Shown: positions 22,426-34,763, counted from the first letter of the stretch. The stretch is 64,000 nucleotides of DNA from Ligustrum vulgare (GCA_963555705.1 OY743174.1:60286234-60350233); one strand, 5' to 3'. The notes: generated by a model not told the origin, from the sequence alone. Made by a program: numbers and translations.

Positions 22426-24450
22426 AATGTCCAAATTTTGGTGTAATTTGACTATCTTACCCTTAATGAAACATAATATATATATTTTAATTTGATTTTG
22501 GAGTTGTCACATCTATATTAGTTAATATCCATTAGTTCAATTTAAACCTTGGGTAATAATCACTATAACTATATGAGACAAATATTTTGAACTTGTATTA
22601 CCAATTATTTGCACATTTCGTGAGTTACATGGAAGGAAATGTTTGAACAGGATTTGAGAAAAAATTTACCAACATATTGTGGAATCCATTTGCCATGCGA
22701 GGAATTTCATTAGAATGTATTATTATCGAATTTTTGTTTCTATTGAGAACTTGCTTTTACTTGTTTTGCATTATCTTAAAAAAATGGGGAGAAATACTAA
22801 ATAATTAGTTGAACTAATTTTTAAGATTATCAAAGTATTGTTGTCAATATTATGATCATTGTGTTTTGTTATTCTCAAATCATATCACTTTTTTTTATCA
22901 TTTATGTTAGTAATATGATGTTGTTTTGTATTGAATATGCCATTAATGATGGATATAAAATGATTCTAAAAAATGATAGTTGAAGAAGATGAGATATGCA
23001 AGTGTTGAGGGAATCCCGATACGTCATTCTCGACATTTATAATATCGAGAAAGATATTTAAAATGTTGTTCTAGACAATTTTAAAATGTCGAGATTGTGG
23101 GTAATGAACTCAAAAATGATAATCGTTTGAAACGTCTTCTTCTAGATAGTTTTTTTGTGTCCCTTTATTTCGTGTTAACTCATCATAGTATTGTTCCTGA
23201 CATTTAGATATGGTAGATATAATGAGGTTTATTGTCTCTCATGGTGGAACTTTTCTCAACATTGATGACAATTGAAAGTAGTGGTGGGCATCAACCCACC
23301 CAACCCGTCAAAACCGCTCAACCCAACCCAACCCGATCGGTTTGGGTTGGGTTATAAAAAAAAATATTGTTTGGGTTGGGTTGTAGGTTGGATGACAAAC
23401 CTAACCCAACCCGACCCGACCCAATCAAAATTTTAAAAATACAAGATCATTTAAATTTCAAGAATCTTAAATCCATTTTTAATTTGGATGAAACTCAAAT
23501 ATAATTTGAACATATTTTAGTTTTATTAGCAAGTATTCAATTTATTATATTTGAGCTTATTGTATTGTACATAATTTATTTGAGTTAATAGTTGATTTAT
23601 GGACATAATTTTTTAATTTTCTAAGAATTTTATTTAATTGGACCAAAGTCCAAACCACCCGACCCGACCAAAACTTGATTGGGTTGGGTTGGGTTTGAAC
23701 TCATGTTTGGGTTGGGTTGGGTTGATTTTTTACCAACCCGACCATAGTGGATTGGGTTCGGGTTGGGCAAAAAACCGACCTAACCCAACCCAACCCAACC
23801 CAACCCACGCCCACCATTAATTGAAAGTGGTTTGGCAACCGGACAACGTCCATTGTTGTTCAAAGTGACGTATACTTTACATTTCAGATTTCCTAAATCT
23901 CCCTTTTTTGTTTGAAATGTACTGTTATGTCAATCAAAAATTAATTACCTAGTATTGAACCACCAAGGTTTAAGGTTAAAGTATATATTTTTTTTCTTCA
24001 CCATATGTTTTGAACAGCTGCAATTGATACATCTAGGATAAGCCAAGAATCAAATATAATATTGCAACTAAGAATGTTTGGGTAGGTAATGTGAAAGAAA
24101 TAAAGTCTGGACATTCATCAAATGTTTCATGACATTCATTACAGTTCTCGACATTTTCATATGTCATTCTCAACATTTGAGACCTATTTTTCTAGACACT
24201 TGACATTTCAAATGTAAACTCGAAATAACTTGTGGATAATATGTTATACCCAATCTGATTAACATTTGTACTATTTTAATATAGAGAGTAGATTATGTGT
24301 TAAGTTCTCATTGGTTCAGTCACAATAAAATATTATAGTCAACACTTTGTGCTCAATGTGAAATTTGAAAATTGAAGTAAGGGCATTTTAGTCAAAAAAA
24401 GAAAAAGAAAAATGGACATCACTAAAAATTTGGACATTTTTGCAATCAAC
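22421..24450. mobile_element. About 2-kb element with terminal inverted repeats, unclassified
   Basis: The left segment ATTGCAAAAATGTCCAAATT then TTGACTATCTTACCCTTA is matched in inverted orientation by 24375-24450 (on the complement GATTGCAAAAATGTCCAAAT, later TTGACTAAAATGCCCTTAC). Internal inverted motifs with CGACATTT/AAATGTCG lie near 23030-23100 and 24150-24215. A MULE-like MITE (23280-23818) is nested within, so it is younger. No coding capacity; TSD not established. Confidence 0.5.
23280..23818. mobile_element. MULE-like MITE with GGGTT/AACCC arms
   Basis: A perfect 10-bp TSD AATTGAAAGT lies at 23270-23279 and 23819-23828. The termini are AGTGGTGGGC and the complement AATGGTGGGC. Both arms are arrays of the pentamer AACCC (left) and GGGTT/AACCC (right), which form long interrupted inverted repeats. 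The middle (23430-23640) is AT-rich. TSD length fits Mutator-like elements. The 60-codon ORF in the right arm is a by-product of the pentamer array. Confidence 0.8.
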
Positions 24451-24482
24451 AATGTAAAAATAGATATTTTATGTAATTTTCT

Positions 24483-25870
24483 CATTCTTCTAACCTTACC
24501 CTACTTGCCCACAAAGTCACCCCAAACTCCAAAATCAATAATCACTCGTTCCAAATTGAGAACTCCACTCTGCGACCCAAGCTAACATCTACACCCGTGA
24601 TCCAGTCGACCCTCGCCATTACTTCATCGTCGGCAAGAGTAGCGTTAGATGGAAGAAGCAGCGAACGTTTCTTTATTTTTGGTGTGATGTTGCGTCGTGG
24701 GAGGTGGTATTTGTGTACTGCGACATGGTGGTGGGGGTGTTTGTGTGCGATGCTTGGCGGTGGTGTTTTTGTTGTGACATGGGTATTTTTGTTTTTAGGT
24801 TGATTGTGGAGGTCTTCTTGGTTGTTCATTGAGGAGGTTGTGGGCGGCAACAACTGTGGGCTTGGGGGTTTTGCTTTGGAGATGGAGGAAATGGTGATTG
24901 TTGGCAAGGCGGTGGTGGTACGAGATGTAGCTAGAGATGACAATGAGTCTACCCACTAGAGATTTATAACATTCATATTATACTCATTACCTATTTAAAA
25001 ATGGCAAGTCGGGGGTGGGTCGGAGGTAGGTTGGGGGCGGGTACGCTTCTATATCCATTTGAAACTAATTACCTATTATTTATTTATTTATTTAATTTTT
25101 TTAATACAAGTGTTGGTGGACAAACTCTAAAACTATATATATACTTCCATGATTCATGTTGATATATAATGGTCTCTGCAAGAGATTAAAAAAATGAGTT
25201 TTTGACTCTTTTCCATATGTAGCAACTACTGTTGATAAAAAAATATAATACTGTATTATAACACCTCAAAATTTGATAGAAATTAGCCAAAAATTCGCTA
25301 CCAGACACGATATATTGACGATTAGAGAAATTGATCTTACTTTTAACACGCTTGCACTTATTTTTTAACGATTTTACTATTTTAAATAATTACTTCCTAA
25401 TGACAATATATGGTCATATCCCTCCCTTATTTTTTTTAACGATTTTTGTTTCCACACAATCACTTTTATTTTAAATTCTATAATTCTTTAAGAAAATTAA
25501 TGGGTATGCTGGTCGGGTATGTGTTTTATAGTAAAACATACACCCACCCATACCCATGTCGGATTTTAACATTTACCTCCATATTCGAACCACAAACCCA
25601 TTTAGTCACGTAATCCCCGTCCATTTATGTCGGGTTTCCAACGGATATTAGGTTCATGCGTATTATTGTCATCCTTAGATGTAGATGTGGTAGGGACTTC
25701 AGCGACTGGATGTAGTTAATGAATGCGACTTTGGCAATGGTAGTGCGGGATGTATCTAAATGTGACGATAGTGGTGGTGGTGCGTGATGTGGCGGTGACG
25801 TGGTGGTGGTTTTGGTAGGTGATTTGGAGGTGGTGCTGTGACTATGAGTTTGAGGAATTTTTTGTGGTTG
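24483..25870. other. GTGG-rich, leader-like DNA split by a MITE
   Basis: 24540-24932 and 25687-25870 are rich in GGTGGTGG and unusually G/C-rich. A 133-codon - strand ORF (24542-24943) reads as His/Pro/Thr-rich low complexity without a domain, and its termination coincides with the MITE insertion at 24933. Similar GTGG-rich DNA occurs at 35640-36080 and within the LTRs near 47900-48430 and 55860-56280. Without homology it cannot be called a gene. Confidence 0.4.
24933..25676. mobile_element. MULE-like MITE, copy 2
   Basis: The termini are AGAGATGACAAT and the complement of ATTGTCATCCTT. The flanks AGATGTAGCT (24923-24932) and AGATGTAGAT (25677-25686) form a 10-bp TSD with one mismatch. Inside, near both ends, are the phrases GGGTGGGTCGG and TATGTCGGGTTTCCAACGGATA. 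A related copy lies at 59341-63009 and a smaller relative at 36995-37354. Confidence 0.75.
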
Positions 25871-25889
25871 TTACAAATTCAACGGGGGT

Positions 25890-26125
25890 CAAATATACGA
25901 GTCACATGTCATAGGTTCATGCCATAGGTCAGGGTCACATTTTCAAATTACTGGTCACGTGTTTAAGTTACGGGTCACATATTCAAATCACAAGTCACAT
26001 TTTCAAGCCACGTGTCATATAGTACACACCTCAAGTCACATGTTACAGTTTGAGGTCATATGTCACACAATTCATAAGTTTTAGGTCACGGTAACACATG
26101 TCACAAGTTATGTTACATAGTTCAT
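25890..26125 (+). repeat. Degenerate tandem repeat, about 20-bp unit (GTCACAT)
   Basis: GGTCACATTTTCAAATTACT, GGTCACGTGTTTAAGTTACG, GGTCACATATTCAAATCACA and AGTCACATTTTCAAGCCACG follow one another. Looser GTCACAT/GTCATAT units continue to about 26125. The second unit contains the palindrome CACGTG. It is noncoding. A looser relative with GTGAC motifs lies at 36095-36230. Confidence 0.8.
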
Positions 26126-26478
26126 ATATCAATTTCAAATTTTCATGATTCCAAGAAAGTTGGTCTTAAGCAATATTAGGTCACCGATTTTATCCAAAAA
26201 AATTCAAAATTCTAGTCATATTTGAAATGAAATGCTTCTATTTATAATAACATATGTAAATATTTATATTACCATCTGATTCATGAATATGTAAACTATT
26301 TTCATCATTTTTGAAATGTGATAATGTAACAACATGATTTGTGTATTCTTCCCTAAAATAAAGCAAAAAATAAAATAAAATAAAAAAATCACTTTTTGAG
26401 TGTCAACCTTATTTTATATATGGGCCTAGCCCTATGAGGCCCAAATTGAGCCTATCTACATATATGAGTGCAATTAAG

Positions 26479-26798
26479 ATTCAATTGAAACTTCCCTGAA
26501 AGTTGAGTGACCAAAAATAAAATTATATAGTTTCCTTTTCCCCTAATTGCATCATCCCTTTGCAGAACATGAGAAAAAAATGACAACCATGGAAATGTAG
26601 CTCTTTGTCACCCTAATTGTTGTCAAATAGTTTTGAATATTCAATTGAAACTTCCCTGAAAGTTGAGTGACCAAAAATAAAATTATATAGTTTCCTTTTC
26701 CCCTAATTGCATCATCCCTTTGCAGAACATGAGAAAAAAATGACAACCATGGAAATGTAGCTCTTTGTCACCCTAATTGTTGTCAAATAGTTTTGAAT
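26479..26798 (+). repeat. Perfect 160-bp tandem duplication
   Basis: The units 26479-26638 and 26639-26798 are identical at every base I compared. Each contains CAATTGAAACTTCCCTGAAA through TTGTCAAATAGTTTTGAAT. The repeat lies 0.26-0.58 kb beyond the stop codon of the RNF25-like gene. Lack of divergence implies a recent event or an assembly artefact. Confidence 0.95.
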
Positions 26799-27055
26799 GT
26801 GCATTCGCCCTCGAGAAAATGTACAAGGTGACACGAGCGATAGAAGAATCATAGTGGAATTGAAGTGTATCACAGGTTTTTGCTTGCACAAGAACGAATA
26901 TCTAACCTACTGCACAGGAGAAGGGACAAATGCACCTTACTATTCGAGTTTAAAATAAAAGGAGAAAATGTAACTCTCTTTCTGAGGTTGATTTGAAATA
27001 AGTTGATGCATATCAATCCCATATGTATACAAAATTCCCAAAAAACAAAAAAAGT
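26799..27055 (-). other. Presumed 3' region of the RNF25-like gene
   Basis: AT-rich sequence directly downstream of the stop codon. It probably contains the 3' UTR and poly(A) signal of the gene above it on the - strand. No clear single signal stands out. Confidence 0.4.
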
Positions 27056-30000
27056 TTAATTTGTCGGCTCACTCTCTTTCCTAATCCATTGCCTGTCTTG
27101 TTTTCTTGAATTTTGTGTCCTGTGCTTCCTCGTGCGCAAATTTCGGCGCTTGCTAGAGCTAGGACTGTTGTCTGAATTTGTTTCTATCGGATCTTTGTTT
27201 TCCGGCTCTGATGATTCTGTTGAGGGTGATGTTACTGGCCTGGGAAGATACATGCCTGGTAATAAAACTTCATTTCTTTTGATCTCAATTAAGCCATTAT
27301 TTTCTTGCTGGAGTTTCAACACAGCCTCAAACTTTTGTTTCCTAATTTTCTCTGATTCTGACTTGAGAGAGTCCTCGTCGACATCAATACCACCGGAGTC
27401 CTACAATTAACAGAATGTGATTTACAGCACTTCCATGCAAAAGGAGATTAATACATATATCACACAGCGAAATGGCGAGAAAACGAATCACATTAGCAAA
27501 AATGAGCATTATGTTTTGACTTCAACATTATCTTTTTCCATGATTCGTCTAATAGATTAGGGAACTCAAAATATAGCTTTAGATCTTTTACAAAATATAT
27601 TTCGCTCCCGAAGTATGAATAAAACTAAAATGGGAGAGGAAAAAATCTAGAAGAGTTAATTTCTCAAGACTTCAACTGCAGCTGCAAATTATGTAATTTC
27701 CACTCTGGAAGAGTAACCAACAAGCCTGTTGGACCTCTACACAGCATAATATGCTGTCCCCTCGGACAAACCTTGGGAAAAGAAAGTAGTGGGTTTGTGA
27801 TTGATCCTATATTTCTATTGACGGACCAAAGGTGCAAACACCTCATTCTCGATCACCCTCAAGTACGTTAGCAACTAAATACATCCCTCAATTTTCTTTT
27901 AATTTATTTTCTCTCCAAAATAAAACCTGTTTTGGCAGGTAATCAAGCCACGAAATAGCAAATAAAAATTGAGAGGAGAAACTGTAAGTATTGTAGCGTC
28001 ATTTCAAGAATTATTGAAACTGGGGAACATAATCCAAATTAGCCCAGGTTTGATCCACATTCTTTAAAAACTCAATTTTTTTTTTCTCTAAACTCATTTT
28101 CAACAAATTCTCCTAATAAAATAATTTAACAATTAAATCCAAGACTTTTCCATATGTTGTAATCACATGCTCGAAAAAGGGAAAAAAAAAAAAAAAATCA
28201 CTATTACAAAATATGTCCTTTTAAAAAATGGAGATCAAACAAACACTTAGTATTCAAATATAACTAGACGAACATATACTCCCTCCATCCCATAAAGACG
28301 TACTTGTTTTTCTTTTTCGTATGTTCTAAATTATAGGTCATTTTCCTTGTTGAGAGTAGATAAATTTTTAGTTTTCTAATATGCCCTTATCTAATGTGTT
28401 TTTTTATCAACAAATATGAACTACTATTTAAATCATAATGTAGGGGTATATTCGAAAAAATGTAAGATAACTTTATGTTTCCAACTATGCCCCTGTTTGG
28501 TGGTATAACTTCAAATCTGATTTTAAGTCAAAAGTCAACAATTAATCTCAATTACATAATTTAACCCACAACTTTTCAACCATACGTCTCATTAACTTTT
28601 ACCAAAATCTACTAAAAATCTGATTTTAATCTCCACCAAACAAGGGCTATATTAATTACATTTCTTAATCCGTGTGGAAATGAAAACAAGCATATCTCTA
28701 TGAGACGGATGGAGTAAATATTTAAGCAAAGTACAAAGATAATAATTAAAAATATTTTAAAAATCCATATAGATAAGCTTAGTGACATACCAACTGGGTA
28801 TGAGTCCCAATCAAGTTGAGCACATGTTCAATATCCTTGGCAAGGAAAACTTTACGACAAACAGGGCACTTTCCCATACTTTCTTCCATCATTTTGCTTA
28901 TACCTATGCAAGACAATAATCACTCATAAGAAGTAGAACAAGTACGAGTACTTACTACTAACTTTCCAATTATAGGGAACTTATTATGTGAAGAACAAAA
29001 TTAATAACACAAAACACAAAATTAAAAAAATGGAGCAGGAGTCCTCAGTATACGAAGAACACAGTAAATGGGGTTTAAAATAAAAGGGGAAAAGGCAATT
29101 CATAGTGATATGGAAAATGAAAGGGGGTAAAATACTCCATTTTGCAACGCAATTATTACAATTTATAAATTAATTTACAAACACTACAATTTCTCAAACC
29201 ACTTTTTAATCACCACATTTTCTCTCACCACTTTTTAACCACATTTTACCTTAAAAACAACATAAAACCAATTTATAAATTGCAACAATATTGCCGAACA
29301 GATCAAAAATTTACAGGACACACCCGAAGGCCTATGACCTGTAGGACAAATACAGTGTTGAAGAAAAGAAGCACATTGAAGTAAAAGGTTAAGACCTCTA
29401 TTTAGACCAATGAAAACATTAAAGTGGTTATTTAAGAAAACGGAAATCGAACAACAGCAGTGTTAATGATACACTCATTTGTGGAATTTGCCTTTGATCT
29501 GTTAATTGTAAAAGTTAAAAGAGTATATGGTGTTCCTTTCACTGGATCAAGCAGCTTTTAAATTCTGTATCTGCATACTTCATGTCACATTCTTCGTCAT
29601 ATTCCTTTTGTAGTCTGCATCAACATCAACTGAACATATTACACTCAAGAATACCTTGTTTATCTCGCATATCCCTACGAGTGGTTGAAGCGGCTGACAA
29701 ATTAGTATCCTTTTGCATCTGGAGCCAATTCCACCATCTGATAATGCAATCACTGCAATTCAAATGAAACCTACAAATTAAGTACTAGTTGATATGGAAT
29801 ATTATCATTGCAAAGAAGAAATGCACAGCGCTCACCAGTGAAAGCAGTGGAAACAAGACATTAACTTCATAAAAGGCAATGAATTGCTCCCTGCATCTTC
29901 ATCAACTAATGGATACAAGCACAATGGACAGTTTCCGTCTGGATGGTTCATGATAGAGAGTCTATCCACTGCTTCCTGAGATACTTTAAGCCATCAATAT

Positions 30001-32203
30001 GCAGTAATGGTTAATAATTCAGTGAGAAAATATCTCCATCAAGCCCATGTTTGGTTCAACTAGAAATTTGGATTAAAACTTTTGAACCACACATTCAATC
30101 AACTTTTATCAAATCCACTAAAAATCTGATTTTTAAGTAACAAAAGAGGGGCCTAATATAAAATTTCAAGGGTGATAATATAATACGATGCACTAGACCA
30201 ACAATTAAATATCAAACAAGAGTTAGAGAAATATACACATTTAAACATACTGACAAGACTAGCTCGATCATGATTTATAAGATCTCCATCTAGCGAAAAC
30301 ATTGATCGGCAGATAAAATAAGTTAAACAAACCTTGACCAACAGGCCACTTAAGCAACAAAATTCCAAGTGGTGAATTTATTACCTCACAAAGTGCTACA
30401 AGCATGAAACAAGAGGTAAGTTCAAAAGCCTTGTTACAAACGCTAGATATCAGATCGTTTTGCCTTTGATCATCAAGACCTTTGGAGTCGATAATACTTA
30501 TATGCGGTGGCTCTTCAGGATACTGCCATAAAGCAGAATTTTTTACTCTGGTCAATATATATTAAATTCTTTACGGGCACACAAAGGAAGACCATATATA
30601 AAGCATACACTGAAATGCAATAATGAAGTACATTGCAGCAGAAAACATTCTTATATAATTATAAAATAAGGAGAAAAAGCCATGGACCTCTGTGGCATCT
30701 TTTAGTTTGACACTTTACATGCAGTAATGCGGTGGTTTGAGAATTGAGCTAGAAACAAACACCAAGTTTGCAGCTCAAGTTCTATAGCTACTGAGGTAGT
30801 AGTAATCTAGACGTGTATGTTTATATCATAACAAGTACCTTGTGACCAGCTCGCATTGCTATAATAGCTTCTACAAACTGCACGAGTAAAAGTAAAAGTT
30901 TATTACTAATAAAAAAGAATTAAGTTTGATGCACCATCAAATAAACACAAACATAAAAACTCATCTGATTTAAGCTGAGGAAAACAAAGGAATTGGAGAC
31001 TAGCTGTCATACATTGCTGACAAATATCTAGGTTCAGTCGTAATCATCAGGCAAATATAAATTAAGGCAGAACCTGTGATCATATGTAATTCTCAAACCT
31101 TATCCCTTCGGATGACATTAAGAGCATTTCTAATGATTTATGAATTTTTAAAAAAAATTCTTGCCGCATAAGAAAAATAAATAATGATTCAAAAATTTCA
31201 TACCCAATGGTTAATTTTCATACCTATATGATGTTGGTGTAGGAGAGATATTATCTGGTGCTATATCCAAATATAAATAACGTGCTAGACAAAGTGACTA
31301 GACAAATATTAATTTTTCATTTATTTTATCTAAGTTTGTTATTTGAGATAGTGCAAATTTGAAGACATGTGTATACATAAAAAATTGTTGACAAAACCAT
31401 TGGGAATAAACTTCAAATTTCATTATCTATTTTATCAACATGAATGAGATATTTATCTATTTAACTGCCACATAGATCAAAATATGCATAAACCATTAGA
31501 AATGCTCTAAGAGCTGTATTGCATGGACACTTCAACTAGAGTGATGTGTCTATATTGGATATCAACACTCATCGGACACTCTATCATGGTCATTTTTTTT
31601 TTCTTTTTTTTTTATGAGTAGAACCCAACTACAAGATATGTGTCATCACGTTAATCTAGAACCTTTTAAAGACAATTTCAGATCAACTTCAGACTTGAAA
31701 TATGAGGTCAGAAGAACTTCTAACAAACTCGTATGTTTATATGATTATACCGAATAGTCTACCTTCTGGTCGACTTAATAGTACAAGATTTCAGACTTAA
31801 GCTAGCCACAATAGAAACAAGACACGATTTGAAGAGAAAATTGATTTTCAAATAAGCTGTGCCCAACAATCCCTAAATAAAACCTAATTCCGTATATGAA
31901 TTGCACATCAATTTAATATTTTCTGTCAACATAAACAGGGACTTCAATAATTAGGATTCTGAAGACGCAGCTCGTATTAGAGAAAGTGAAAGAAGTTGTT
32001 CGGCGCAGTAAAATAGTAAAACAATATCCCATTAACTTTCAATACAAACACGTTTATACCTGTTGAGATGAAACGTCGGCAGTACGGGGCTTGAGGTGAA
32101 TGAGGAGGTGAGGAGGGTAGATTTCAACGACTTGGCAATCGTCGCCGTACACCGCCATGACTGCCTCAACTTCTGCCGCCACTTCTTCTTCTTCTTCTGC
32201 CAT
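27056..32203 (-). CDS. RWD-RING E3 ubiquitin ligase, RNF25-like
   Basis: Seven coding exons on the - strand join without a stop: 32203-32060, 30877-30839, 30522-30385, 29975-29836, 29752-29655, 28903-28791 and 27400-27056. They give 338 residues, and every intron reads GT..AG. Residues about 8-110 form an RWD domain (MAVYGDDC, YPPHLLIHLKPRTAD, YPEEPPHISIID). Residues 123-202 hold an extended RING with C123, C126, C148, H150, H153, C156, C199 and C202 (CPLC, SCFHCFHCDC, CPVC). The Ser/Arg/Lys-rich tail ends in RKESEPTN. In the RNF25/AO7 family RWD and RING together recruit E2 enzymes for substrate ubiquitination. The start at 32203 gives MAEEEEEV; an in-frame ATG lies upstream at 32338, but the segment it adds is low-complexity Pro/Arg. 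Several introns contain MITEs. The gene looks intact and I see no disabling change. Confidence 0.92.
28279..28714. mobile_element. Stowaway MITE in RNF25-like intron 6
   Basis: Left terminus CTCCCTCCATCCC, right terminus complement CTCCATCCGTC, flanked by TA at 28277-28278 and 28715-28716. The interior resembles the Stowaway at 3836 (TTAATCCGTGT / TTAATCTGTGT near the right end). It is enlarged by a nested MITE at 28489-28647. Confidence 0.8.
28489..28647. mobile_element. Small MITE nested in the Stowaway element
   Basis: Perfect 15-bp inverted ends GCCCCTGTTTGGTGG and CCACCAAACAAGGGC (one mismatch). They are flanked by TAT on both sides (28486-28488 and 28648-28650). A 3-bp TSD and GTTTGG ends fit PIF/Harbinger (Tourist-like) MITEs, although the usual target is TWA. 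The interior (AATCTGATTTTAAGTCAA, ACCATACGTCTCATTAAC) is shared with the elements at 30043 and 46080. Confidence 0.7.
30043..30152. mobile_element. Tourist-like MITE remnant in RNF25-like intron 3
   Basis: The ends GCCCATGTTTGGTT and ACAAAAGAGGGGC are similar to the 28489 element, and the interior has ACCACACATTCAATCAACTT then AATCCACTAAAAATCTGA. No clean TSD was found. It is a short, eroded copy of that family. Confidence 0.5.
31122..31507. mobile_element. Tourist-like MITE in RNF25-like intron 1
   Basis: The termini GAGCATTTCTAATG and CATTAGAAATGCTC are exact inverted repeats, extended imperfectly to TTTATG/CATAAAC. TAA flanks both sides (31119-31121 and 31508-31510), the PIF/Harbinger TSD. 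The 386-bp AT-rich interior has no coding capacity. Confidence 0.85.
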
Positions 32204-32379
32204 GGGTGGCGGTGGCCGTGGCCGGGGTGTTCGTTGATTCGTCTGAGGAAGGTCCCCCGCGGGGGAGGGGGGCGGGTCGGATCGAATAGAACTATAGAAG
32301 ATTCGAAGTTGAAAGAATTTGTATGTACTGAATTGCATTTCACGGAATAAAGAGTGAAATCCATATAAAATTATAAATT

Positions 32380-33310
32380 ACACACCTTCTTTTACAATCT
32401 GACATTATTATTACAATTTATTATTATTATTACAATTTACAATTTACAATTGTAATTATTATTAGAATTTATAAACAAATTTATAAATAACACAATTCTC
32501 AAACTATTTTTTAATCACATATTTTTTTAATTCAAATTTTAACCGCACATCATTTTACAGAAAAAACACCAAAAAATAAAAAAAAAATCTGACATCAATG
32601 CCGCCGCAGTCAGCAATCATTGGATTCAATCTATTATTATTCCCATAATAGAAACAAGTCCCTGTTCTATTATTTTTACACTCAAATCCCCATTCTCTTA
32701 TTTCGTAGCACCTTAGTCCTCAATTTACGAAATCCGTCTAAAAATACTTAAAATAGTAAAATACACGTAGGTCTCACTCTACTTAAAATATTAATAAATA
32801 GACGCAATTCTAAGAGGAATTTTATGATTTGATCATTGAAAAAATAATTATGTATTCAAATTTAATAAATTTTTTTCTAAAAGATAAATAAACAGAAGTA
32901 ATTCTATTGTTGACCTCAAGAAAATAGAAATTATTTTTTATATAATCGAAATTAACATTTTGAATATACTAGACGAGTTAATTAGATATTACATATGTTT
33001 GATAAAATTTAAATAATTATTTGTGCGGGAGTAATGTTTATTTATGGTCGTTGAGTCATATTATATATTTATTTAAACTCTTCGGAATCTTGTAATAATA
33101 TCATGACAGTTAATATATTAAATTTTTTAGGCTCGATCATATGCAGATGAGAAGATGATGGGAGAGAGGTTCCATTTCTTGCATGATTTTAGTTCCTTTG
33201 CCTCTTTGCATGCTTAAAGAAATTAAACGATGCAACAATTTGATATTATGAATTTTAATTTATAGAAATTATATTTCATTAGATTCACTAGTATAGTATC
33301 AAAAGGAAAA
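32380..33310. other. Intergenic sequence upstream of the RNF25-like gene
   Basis: No ORF is supported. 32400-32560 repeats the dispersed motif seen near 2380 and 29160 (ACACAATTCTCAAAC, TTTTTTAATCACAT). The promoter of the gene should lie in roughly 32210-32450, but no convincing TATA element can be singled out in this AT-rich DNA. Confidence 0.45.
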
Positions 33311-34319
33311 GACCCGTTCTTTTTGCTGTTTTCACCCCGTTTTGAGTTTTCGAATTTTGAAAATATCGAAAACACGTTCACTTTGCCCATTTTCAGAAAT
33401 GCATTTTCCAAAATACAAAAAAATTACAAAGGAAACTCAAAACGAGTTTATTGCGTTTTGGATATTTTGTGTTAAAAAGTCCAAAACGTCAAAACTCGCG
33501 TTTTGGACTTTTTTTTTTTTTTTTTTTAAATGTGAGACACTACCTTCACTTGAAATTCTTATATTATTTTGCCATTATATATAGATCTATGTTAAGATTT
33601 TTTTTGGGTAAATTATTTATTTTATTTTATTATTTATTTTTTTTTTTTGTAAATGTGAGACACTACCTCCACTTGAAGTTTTTATGTTATTTTGTCATTA
33701 TATATAGATCCATGTTAAGATTTTTTTTTATTTTGTAAATGTGAGACACTTTTTTCACTTGAAATTCTTATATTATTTTGCCATTATATATAGATACATG
33801 TTAAGATTTTTATTTTTATTTTTATATTTTTTTTTATAAATGTGAGACACTTTTTCTTCACTTGAAGTTCTTATATTATTTTGCCATTATATATAGATCC
33901 ATGTTAATATATTTTTTTTTTGGTAAATATGAGACACTTCCTCACTTTAAGTTCTTATGTTATTTTGCCATTATATATAGATCCATGTTAAGATTTTTTT
34001 GGTATGAGTTGGATTTTTGTTTAGCTAAAATAATATTAATGATGAATTTATTGACATAGAGAACTAACTGATTTATTGACATTAAAATTAATGTAATTCA
34101 ACAAATCAACCATTTTTTACATATAAAATATCCCAAAATAAATATATCAGAAAATTACAAAGTAAACGCATTTTTCAGTTTTCTATTTTTGAAAACAGTT
34201 TTCCAAAATCACAAAGAGAACATGTTTTCAACAATCCCAAAACAAACAACCAAAATCCAAAATTCAAAACAAATTCTAAAACTCAAAATTCAAAATCGAA
34301 ATATAAAGAGAACGGTCCC
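33311..34319. mobile_element. PIF/Harbinger-like MITE with internal minisatellite, copy 1
   Basis: The left end is GACCCGTTCTTTTTGCTG; the right end, as complement, is GGGACCGTTCTCTTTATATTTC. Inside are TTTTGAGTTTTCGAATTTTG and AAAATCCAAAATTCAAAAC arms around five units of a repeat of about 70 bp plus a variable poly-T linker (GTGAGACAC, CACTTGAA, ATTATATATAGATC). TAA follows the right end; the left flank is eroded. Copies 2-4 are at 42524, 49492 and 63199. Confidence 0.75.
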
Positions 34320-34731
34320 TAAATATTTGATGCTTTTATTTCTTCAAAGATTGACATGTTTCACACCCATTAAAAATTTAACACATTTTTCTCTTTATTT
34401 TTTTCAACCAGACATTTATCAATAAAATAATATTACACATAAAATAAAAAAAAGATTCCCTACTTTTTAACTACACGTTCTTCTAAAAATTAATATTCAA
34501 AAAATAATTTTTTCAAATAAACTCTTTAAAATGAAAACCAAACATAGATAATATGTTTTTCTTTTGAAAATTGCAATTATCACTTTTATTTTTCACGTTC
34601 CGTTCTCATTATAAAGTTGCATATAATCCATCATTTCATCAATCAAATTTCTATTGAATCGCCTTGAATAATTACCCGATGCTTTACAAGAAGTTTAGTC
34701 AAATAAAAGTTCGTAAAAAAATAAAAAAATT

Positions 34732-34763
<32 letters not shown>

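Noticed and set aside
24542..24943. 133-codon His/Pro/Thr-rich ORF on the - strand
   Set aside because: Low-complexity translation of GTGG-rich DNA, no domain or splice context, and it runs into the MITE at 24933.
25890..26125. CRISPR-like array
   Set aside because: Units are contiguous and degenerate without unique spacers, and the DNA is eukaryotic.
27132..27410. + strand 92-codon ORF
   Set aside because: Shadow of the last exon of the RNF25-like gene.
33342..34059. Overlapping ORFs with repeated 'RHYLHLKFL..YRSMLRF' phrases (also 42818-43162 and 63476-63667)
   Set aside because: They translate the MITE minisatellite; frames shift between units and no start or stop is conserved.
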